From Armatimonadota bacterium (GTDB taxonomy: Bacteria; Sysuimicrobiota; Sysuimicrobiia; Sysuimicrobiales; VGFF01), in contig VGFF01000125.1 of the NCBI GenBank assembly GCA_016868955.1, forward strand, positions 1 to 5,831: 5,831 nucleotides of DNA, in the 5' to 3' direction. Below are positions 1 to 3,908 of this stretch, in pieces (position 1 is the first letter of the stretch; every line of letters starts with the position of its first letter). Made by a program: the position numbers and the translations under genes. A model generated the notes under the pieces. The model saw only the letters and a program-made list of their open reading frames with translations. It was not told the DNA's origin and did no database searches.

Positions 1-421
1 CGCCGATCACGAGCACTCGGCGGGCCAGCCCGGCAACGACGTGCGCGTGCGCGACGGACAATGCGTAGACGAAGCTGCTGCAGGCGGCGGAGATGTCGAC
101 AGCCCCGGCGTTGGCCGCGCCGAGACGATTCTGCACGAGACAGGCGGTCGCCGGGAAGATGTGGTCGGGCGACGCCGATCCGACGAGGATGAGGTCGATC
201 TCCTCGGCGCCGACGCCGGCGGCGTCCAGCGCCTCGCGCGCCGCCACAGTCGCGAGATCGGAGGCCGCTTGATCGGCGGCGACGACGCGGCGCTCGCGAA
301 TGCCCGTGCGGGCGCGAATCCATGCATCGTTCGTGTCGACGATCTTCGCCAGATCGTCGTTCGTCATAATCGTCTCGGGGACGCAACGTCCCAACCCCAC
401 GATCCGCGACGTCCGCGGCAA
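1..421 (-). CDS. fabH: FabH, beta-ketoacyl-ACP synthase III, N-terminal part (3' end off window)
   Basis: FabH condenses an acyl-CoA primer (acetyl-CoA or a branched primer) with malonyl-ACP, the first step of type II fatty-acid synthesis in the cytoplasm. About 140 codons are present; the family is usually near 320-330 residues, so more than half lies beyond the left edge. Visible hallmarks are the N-terminal GLGRCVPE stretch, followed by TNDDLAKIVDTNDAWI and RTGIRERR, then the nucleophile region DISAACSSFVYAL with the likely catalytic cysteine at codon 114. The partner His and Asn are off the window. The chosen start is TTG at 421-419, preceded by GGAGG with a 7-base spacer; the next in-frame ATG (codon 19) falls after the conserved GLG motif and is too late. 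It follows plsX by 25 bases and is probably co-transcribed with it. The family is clear; primer preference cannot be read from this fragment. Confidence 0.95.
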   Translation of the reverse strand, partial: MPRTSRIVGLGRCVPETIMTNDDLAKIVDTNDAWIRARTGIRERRVVAADQAASDLATVAAREALDAAGVGAEEIDLILVGSASPDHIFPATACLVQNRLGAANAGAVDISAACSSFVYALSVAHAHVVAGLARRVLVIG

Positions 422-433
422 CGTTGTTCCTCC
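422..433 (-). promoter_or_regulatory. Shine-Dalgarno site that fixes the fabH TTG start
   Basis: On the minus strand GGAGG (433-429) is followed by seven bases and then TTG at 421-419. This strong ribosome binding site sits between the plsX stop and fabH and is the main reason for choosing the TTG over the internal ATG at 367-365. Confidence 0.75.
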
Positions 434-446
434 GTTCCTTTGGTCG

Positions 447-1475
447 TTAGTCGCCGGTGCTCAGGGAAGCCGGCGCCACCTGCTGCACATGCCGGACAGT
501 GTCGCGAATCGCCCGCACCGTGTCCCCGCCCGCCGAGTCGGCGGCAGCCGCGACCGCGTTGCGAACCGCCTTCGCGCGCGAGGACCCGTGGCTAATGATG
601 CATACCCCACGGACGCCAAGCAACGGGGCGCCGCCGTATTCCGCGTAGTCCATCCGTTTGAGGATGCGCCGCAACCGCGGTCGCAACAGTCCCGCCGCCA
701 GCCGCGTGACCAGGCCGCGGCCCAGCTCCTGGCGCAGCAGTTGGAAGATGCCGAGCGCGATCCCTTCCCCGAACTTCAAGATCACGTTGCCGACGAATCC
801 ATCGCAGACCGCCACGTCGGCCTTGCCGGCGAACAGATCGCGTCCCTCGATATTGCCGACGAAATTCAAGCCGGACGCGCGCAGCAGCTCGGCGCTGTGC
901 AGCACGAGCTCATTGCCCTTCGTCGCTTCCTCTCCGTTGCTGATGATCCCGATGCGCGGTGCAGTCACGCCGAGGACGTGCTCGACGTAGGCGGAGCCCA
1001 TCAGCGCGAACTGCAGGAGGTGCTTTGGCTTGCAGTCCACGTTCGCGCCGGCGTCGAGCACCATGATGCGGCCGTTCAGCGTCGGCAGCGCGGTGGCGAT
1101 CGCCGGGCGATCGATGCCCTCGATGCGGCCGAGCGTCAACACCGCCGCCGCCATCGCGGCGCCGGTGTTCCCGGCGCTGACGAACGCGTCGGCGCGCCCG
1201 TCGCGGACGAGCTCGAGGCCCACCGAGATGGAGTTCAGTCGCTTGCGACGCAGGGCCTGCGCCGGCGACTCGTGCATCTCGATGACCTCGGGCGCGTGCG
1301 CAACGCGCAACGAAAGCCGGTCGCCGCCGTGAGCGCGAATCTCTGCGCGCACGCGGTCCTCCGGGCCTACGAGGTGGATTTCGATGCCGAGATCGCGCGC
1401 CGCGGCCACGCATCCGGCGACGACTTCACCGGGCGCGTGATCGCCGCCCATTGCGTCCACGGCGATGCGCACCAC
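447..1475 (-). CDS. plsX: PlsX, phosphate acyltransferase (acyl-ACP:phosphate)
   Basis: PlsX converts acyl-ACP and inorganic phosphate to acyl-phosphate, which PlsY uses to acylate glycerol-3-phosphate, the first committed step of phospholipid synthesis; it is a peripheral membrane enzyme. The 342 residues match the usual length (about 330-350). Recognisable blocks are DAMGGDHAP (about 7-15), VSAGNTGAAMA (99-109), LDAGANVDCKP (140-150), SNGEEATKGNE (179-189), EGRD (210-213), VCDGFVGNV (223-231) and GGAPLLGV (281-288). The start is one of two adjacent GTG codons (1475 or 1472); a weak GAGAAG (1488-1483) favours the first with a 7-base spacer. It lies 12 bases after rpmF and 25 before fabH, the standard bacterial lipid cluster. 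The last 30 or so residues after the GGAPLLGV region are variable in the family. No missing motif is seen. Confidence 0.97.
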   Translation of the reverse strand: MVRIAVDAMGGDHAPGEVVAGCVAAARDLGIEIHLVGPEDRVRAEIRAHGGDRLSLRVAHAPEVIEMHESPAQALRRKRLNSISVGLELVRDGRADAFVSAGNTGAAMAAAVLTLGRIEGIDRPAIATALPTLNGRIMVLDAGANVDCKPKHLLQFALMGSAYVEHVLGVTAPRIGIISNGEEATKGNELVLHSAELLRASGLNFVGNIEGRDLFAGKADVAVCDGFVGNVILKFGEGIALGIFQLLRQELGRGLVTRLAAGLLRPRLRRILKRMDYAEYGGAPLLGVRGVCIISHGSSRAKAVRNAVAAAADSAGGDTVRAIRDTVRHVQQVAPASLSTGD

Positions 1476-1487
1476 GAGGTTGCTTCT

Positions 1488-1688
1488 CTACCCCTTACCC
1501 ATGCGCTTCTCGGGAATCTCCTGCGGACTGATCTCGCGGCCGTTGTAATAGCCGCAAGACGGACAGACGCGGTGCGAGAGGATCATCGTCTTGCATCGCG
1601 GGCACGGAATCAACGCCGGTGACGCGGCCTTGAAACCGGCCCTGCGCCGCGCGACGCGAGAATGAGAATGACGTCGGGACCGGCTCAT
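1488..1688 (-). CDS. rpmF: Ribosomal protein bL32
   Basis: bL32 is a small protein of the large ribosomal subunit. The 66-residue product has a basic Arg/Ser/His-rich N-terminus (MSRSRRHSHSRVARRR) that would thread into rRNA, then a zinc ribbon with two CxxC pairs, CPRC and CPSC, spaced by nine residues, followed by GYYNGREI, typical of the zinc-binding form of L32. I start at ATG 1688-1686: AGGGGG (1700-1695) lies 6 bases upstream. A GTG at 1694 would add two residues but overlaps that ribosome binding site. The gene begins 13 bases after the DUF177 stop and ends 12 bases before plsX, so the three are very likely one transcript. Retention of all four cysteines means it is not the zinc-independent paralogue type induced under zinc starvation in some bacteria. 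Confidence 0.96.
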   Translation of the reverse strand: MSRSRRHSHSRVARRRAGFKAASPALIPCPRCKTMILSHRVCPSCGYYNGREISPQEIPEKRMGKG

Positions 1689-1701
1689 GAGCACCCCCCT
1701 T

Positions 1702-2202
1702 TCAGGGTTGGATCCGAATGCACTTCAGCTTCGCAAGGCGGCCATCGTCGTCGCCGATCGTACATCGGCACGGCGATTCGTTTCGGTTCGTCCCGCAGAC
1801 TGGACAAAGACCGGCGCAATCCTCGCGACATAACGGTTGATCCGGGAACGCGAGCAGCACGTGCTCCCGCGCCAGATCGGCGACATCGAGCGCTTCGCCA
1901 GTGACGGTGCCGACGAAGTGTTGGGCCGCGAGCTCGCCGGACGTGGCCGGCGCCGCTTGGAAATCGAAAACCTCATCGAACGCGACGGGGACGCGTAGGA
2001 GAAACATCGACAAACAGCAGCTGCAGGGGACCGTGGTCTCCGCCGTGACGATTCCGATGACGCTCAGGCGTCCATTTTCGACCCCGCCCCGGACTTCTCC
2101 CGAGACGTGGACGTCCGCTTCTAGGAGCGCTTCATCGGCAGCGATGAGTTCGTCGATCGGGACCGTCCGCGAAACGCCCGGCTGTCTGCGCAGCGCGGTC
2201 AC
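1702..2202 (-). CDS. DUF177 (YceD/YlbN family) protein upstream of L32
   Basis: DUF177 proteins are almost always encoded next to rpmF; E. coli YceD and plant homologues are linked to 23S rRNA accumulation and large-subunit assembly, so a role in ribosome assembly is inferred. With the GTG at 2202 the product is 166 residues. Visible features are an N-terminal LRRQPGVSRTV segment, a central VPCSCCLSMF with a CxxC-like pair (C60, C63), and a C-terminal cluster PLCREDCAGLCPVCGTN then SPCRC (C125, C129, C133, C136, C145, C147), which fits metal binding. The start is uncertain: the conserved-looking stretch seems to begin a few codons earlier (LDVTALRRQPG), where only CTG (2208) or ACG (2211) is available before an in-frame TGA at 2220-2218. 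A GAGGGG at 2226-2221 is 9 bases from the ACG, 12 from the CTG and 18 from the GTG. A strong promoter lies just upstream. The stop is followed by rpmF after 13 bases. Confidence 0.9.
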   Translation of the reverse strand: MTALRRQPGVSRTVPIDELIAADEALLEADVHVSGEVRGGVENGRLSVIGIVTAETTVPCSCCLSMFLLRVPVAFDEVFDFQAAPATSGELAAQHFVGTVTGEALDVADLAREHVLLAFPDQPLCREDCAGLCPVCGTNRNESPCRCTIGDDDGRLAKLKCIRIQP

Positions 2203-2217
2203 GTCCAGCGTAGCGAC

Positions 2218-2232
2218 TCACCCCTCGTCCAT
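2218..2232 (-). other. Four-codon ATG reading frame (M-D-E-G-stop) in frame with the DUF177 gene
   Basis: On the minus strand ATG (2232-2230) opens GAC GAG GGG TGA, ending at 2218. It lies about 14 bases after the predicted transcription start and is in the same frame as the DUF177 coding region, separated from it only by this TGA. It could be a tiny leader cistron, the former start of the gene interrupted by a nonsense change, or chance. The GAGGGG inside it also resembles a Shine-Dalgarno site. TGA is used as an ordinary stop by the neighbouring recG, coaD, coiled-coil and DUF177 genes, so read-through as an amino acid is unlikely. Confidence 0.35.
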
Positions 2233-2252
2233 TTGTTCGCGGAGTCTCCAGA

Positions 2253-2282
2253 AGTATAGGAGTGTCGAAAACCGGCTGTCAA
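2253..2282 (-). promoter_or_regulatory. Near-consensus housekeeping promoter for DUF177-rpmF-plsX-fabH
   Basis: The minus strand carries a perfect -35 hexamer TTGACA (2282-2277), an 18-base spacer, and TATACT (2258-2253), one mismatch from the consensus -10. A transcript would start around 2247-2245 and give a leader of about 45 bases before the GTG of the DUF177 gene. It sits in the only intergenic gap of the window, exactly where a promoter is expected. No extended -10 (TGn) is present. Such a match to the sigma-70/SigA consensus is unlikely by chance in DNA this GC-rich; activity is inferred. Confidence 0.75.
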
Positions 2283-2284
2283 GG

Positions 2285-2317
2285 CGACGGACCGTCGTCA
2301 GACGAGGGTTTCCCGTC
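2285..2317 (-). other. Two small inverted repeats in the gap upstream of the promoter
   Basis: A perfect palindrome CGACGG-A-CCGTCG (2285-2297) lies two bases upstream of the -35 box. A second hairpin (2301-2317, GACG pairing with CGTC plus two G-C pairs, one bulged A) overlaps the stop codon of the coiled-coil gene. Neither is followed by a T-run on the minus strand, so they are not a standard intrinsic terminator for the upstream genes. They might be a weak terminator, an operator half-site arrangement or chance in GC-rich DNA. Confidence 0.25.
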
Positions 2318-2771
2318 ACGAATCTTCGCTCGAACGCAACAGGTCGCGCCCCTTGCGGATGCTCATCAGGATCCGCGTCACGCCCTGCTCGAGGTCGTCA
2401 AGCACCTGGCGCGCGTAGTCGTCGGCACCGGCGCGGGTCTCGGTGGCTTCCCGCTGCGACCGCGCGATCGCTTCCTCGGCTTTGATTCGCGCGTGCGCGA
2501 CGACCTCGTGTCCGTCGGCGAGGTGCTGGACGTGCTCCTGGGCGCGCAACACGATCTGCCGCGCCTCTTCCTGCGCCCGATGCAGCATCGCGATCGCCTC
2601 CGTCCGCATCTGCTGCGCGTCGAGAAGATCTTGCGGCAGGCGCGCCCGGATCATGCGCACGAGGCTCGTCACTTGCTTTTCGTCGATCATGCGGCGGTCG
2701 GTCAAGGGCACCGGCGCGGCTCGGGCGATGAGCTTTTCGAGGCGGGACAACAGATCCAGGACGGTCTCCAT
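2316..2771 (-). CDS. Coiled-coil protein, SepIVA/DivIVA-like, between coaD and the DUF177 gene
   Basis: The 151-residue product has no membrane segment or signal peptide. Its N-terminus (METVLDLLSRLEKLIARAAPV) is a short amphipathic helix, followed by PLTDRRMIDEKQVTSLVRMI and a LPQDLLDAQ turn (about 46-54), then a long Ala/Glu/Arg/Gln-rich helix (about 55-135) with heptad-like spacing, typical of a coiled coil, and a basic end (IRKGRDLL). Proteins of this layout are encoded beside coaD or DUF177 genes in many Gram-positive-type genomes, often labelled ATP synthase B-like or DivIVA-like; the mycobacterial septation factor SepIVA is, from memory, a neighbour of a DUF177 gene and resembles it. 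A scaffolding role in division or envelope growth is therefore inferred, not shown. Start: ATG at 2771, with an in-frame TTG at 2780 as alternative (154 residues); neither has a clear ribosome binding site, so translation is probably coupled to coaD, whose stop is at 2783-2781. Confidence 0.85.
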   Translation of the reverse strand: METVLDLLSRLEKLIARAAPVPLTDRRMIDEKQVTSLVRMIRARLPQDLLDAQQMRTEAIAMLHRAQEEARQIVLRAQEHVQHLADGHEVVAHARIKAEEAIARSQREATETRAGADDYARQVLDDLEQGVTRILMSIRKGRDLLRSSEDS

Positions 2772-2780
2772 CGCCGGCAA

Positions 2781-3299
2781 TCAGGCGCGTGCGCGCGGAG
2801 ACGCGGCCGGCACCGGCGGCGCGCTTCTCGCGCGGGCGGTCAACCGATGCGCGACGCCGGGGGGCACCAGCGTGTCGACCGCGCCGCCGAGGGACGCGAC
2901 CTCCCGGATCAACGTCGAGCTGATGAAGCTCAGCTCCGGGTGGGTTGGAAAGAAGATGGTCTCGATCTCCGGCGCCAATCGCCGGTTCATGAAGGCCATG
3001 GTCATCTCGTACTCGAGGTCCATCGCGGCGCGCATCCCCTTGACGATCGCGCCGGCGCCTTCGGCCCGCGCGAAGTCCACCGTGAGGCCACCGAAGGAAG
3101 CGACCCGCAACGACGCCCGTCCGCCGATCGCGTTGCGTAGCATCTCGACGCGCTCGTCGACCGTGAAGAACGGCACCTTCCCCGAGGCCACCGCAACGCC
3201 GATGACGACGATCTCGAACTGGCGGGCGGCGCGCTGGATGATGTCGAGGTGCCCGTTGTGAACGGGATCGAAGGATCCCGGGTAAATCGCCGTCGCCAT
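2781..3299 (-). CDS. coaD: CoaD, phosphopantetheine adenylyltransferase
   Basis: CoaD transfers AMP from ATP to 4'-phosphopantetheine, giving dephospho-CoA and pyrophosphate, the penultimate step of coenzyme A synthesis in the cytoplasm. The 172 residues begin with AIYPGSFDPVHNGHLDII, holding the nucleotidyltransferase HxGH motif (H14-N-G-H17). Other family features are the lysine at K41 (SGKVPFFT), the substrate-binding IVKGMRAAMDLEYE (85-98), MNRRLAPEIETIF (104-116) and the second nucleotide motif SFISSTLIRE (124-133). The first basic residue of the usual RGLR motif is Lys here (K87), a mild change. Residues after about 150 form an Ala/Pro/Arg-rich tail slightly longer than the usual 160-residue protein. 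The start ATG has a perfect AGGAGG (3310-3305) with a 5-base spacer, and that site overlaps the rsmD stop codon, so the two genes are probably translationally linked. Confidence 0.97.
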   Translation of the reverse strand: MATAIYPGSFDPVHNGHLDIIQRAARQFEIVVIGVAVASGKVPFFTVDERVEMLRNAIGGRASLRVASFGGLTVDFARAEGAGAIVKGMRAAMDLEYEMTMAFMNRRLAPEIETIFFPTHPELSFISSTLIREVASLGGAVDTLVPPGVAHRLTARARSAPPVPAASPRARA

Positions 3300-3310
3300 C
3301 GATGCCTCCT
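3300..3310 (-). promoter_or_regulatory. Consensus Shine-Dalgarno site of coaD overlapping the rsmD stop
   Basis: AGGAGG (3310-3305 on the minus strand) precedes the coaD ATG by five bases and shares bases with the rsmD TAG stop (3311-3309). It is the strongest ribosome binding site in the window and confirms the coaD start. Confidence 0.8.
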
Positions 3311-3908
3311 AGGGAGTAGCGTCCGCGGCGGCGTCCGGCGCGAGACCGATGGCCGCGACTGGCTCACGCCGGACGAACGTCACCAGCGTATCGCCGTATC
3401 GCCGTTCGCGCGACCGTACGAACCCGGGTGGCACGTCGACGACGTCCTTGACGGCCGTCTCGACGACGACGATCGTCTCGTCACCGACGAGCCCGAGATC
3501 GCAAACGGCGGCGAGCGTCGCGCTCGCCAGCGCCGTCCGATAAGGTGGATCCATCAACACGACGTCGAACGCGGCGCGGCGGGCCGCCAGATCCCGCACC
3601 GCCCGCTGGCTCGTCGCCTGCCATGCTTGCGAGCGTTCGCCGAGACCGAGAGGCGCCAAGTTCGCACGCAACACGCGCATGACGCGCGGATCGTGCTCGA
3701 CGAACACGACAAACGCCGCGCCCCGGCTCAACGCCTCGATCCCCAGACCGCCCGCGCCCGCGAACAGATCGAGCACCCGCGCATCGACGATCCGCGCCCC
3801 CAGGGCGTTGAAGATCGCTTCCCGTACGCGGTCCTGCGTCGGCCGGACGGCACCTGTCTTCGGCACCTGGAGTCTGCGCCCTTTCGCGTCGCCGGCCGAT
3901 ACGCGCAT
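3309..3908 (-). CDS. rsmD: RsmD, 16S rRNA (guanine966-N2)-methyltransferase
   Basis: RsmD methylates N2 of G966 (E. coli numbering) in 16S rRNA of the assembling small subunit, using S-adenosylmethionine. The 199 residues are close to the family length. The N-terminal MRVSAGDAKGRRLQVP and VRPTQDRVREAIFNAL (21-36) are typical. The SAM-binding motif I is VLDLFAGAGGLGIEALSRGA (45-64), with an acidic motif II residue at E71 (FVEHD), and the catalytic motif IV of N2-guanine methylases is LMDPPY (118-123). The C-terminal ERRYGDTLVTFVRR (168-181) closes the fold; the last 15 or so residues are an Ala/Asp/Pro-rich tail. Its ATG overlaps the recG TGA by one base (TGATG), implying coupled translation, and it is followed by coaD, a pairing conserved across many bacteria. 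Confidence 0.97.
   Translation of the reverse strand: MRVSAGDAKGRRLQVPKTGAVRPTQDRVREAIFNALGARIVDARVLDLFAGAGGLGIEALSRGAAFVVFVEHDPRVMRVLRANLAPLGLGERSQAWQATSQRAVRDLAARRAAFDVVLMDPPYRTALASATLAAVCDLGLVGDETIVVVETAVKDVVDVPPGFVRSRERRYGDTLVTFVRREPVAAIGLAPDAAADATP

Noticed and set aside
300..1622. Long plus-strand open frame (440 codons) opposite plsX and rpmF
   Set aside because: It lies antisense to two well-supported conserved genes, its translation is an Arg/Ala/His-rich sequence with no recognisable domain, and long antisense frames are expected in GC-rich DNA with strong third-position bias.
1692..1694. GTG at 1694 as the rpmF start
   Set aside because: It overlaps the AGGGGG ribosome binding site, which is correctly spaced for the ATG at 1688. 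The ATG gives the usual short basic N-terminus of L32.
2283..2318. Intrinsic terminator after the coiled-coil gene
   Set aside because: Small hairpins are present but no T-run follows on the minus strand, so a standard Rho-independent terminator cannot be supported.
2262..3140. Plus-strand open frame of 292 codons opposite coaD and the coiled-coil gene
   Set aside because: It begins inside the minus-strand promoter region, covers two real genes on the other strand and shows no domain.
3263..3280. Seven-base-pair hairpin (CGGGATC, loop of four, GATCCCG) near the start of coaD
   Set aside because: The repeat is made by the codons of the invariant GSFDP motif (Gly-Ser-Phe-Asp-Pro), so protein conservation accounts for it. 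No T-run follows.
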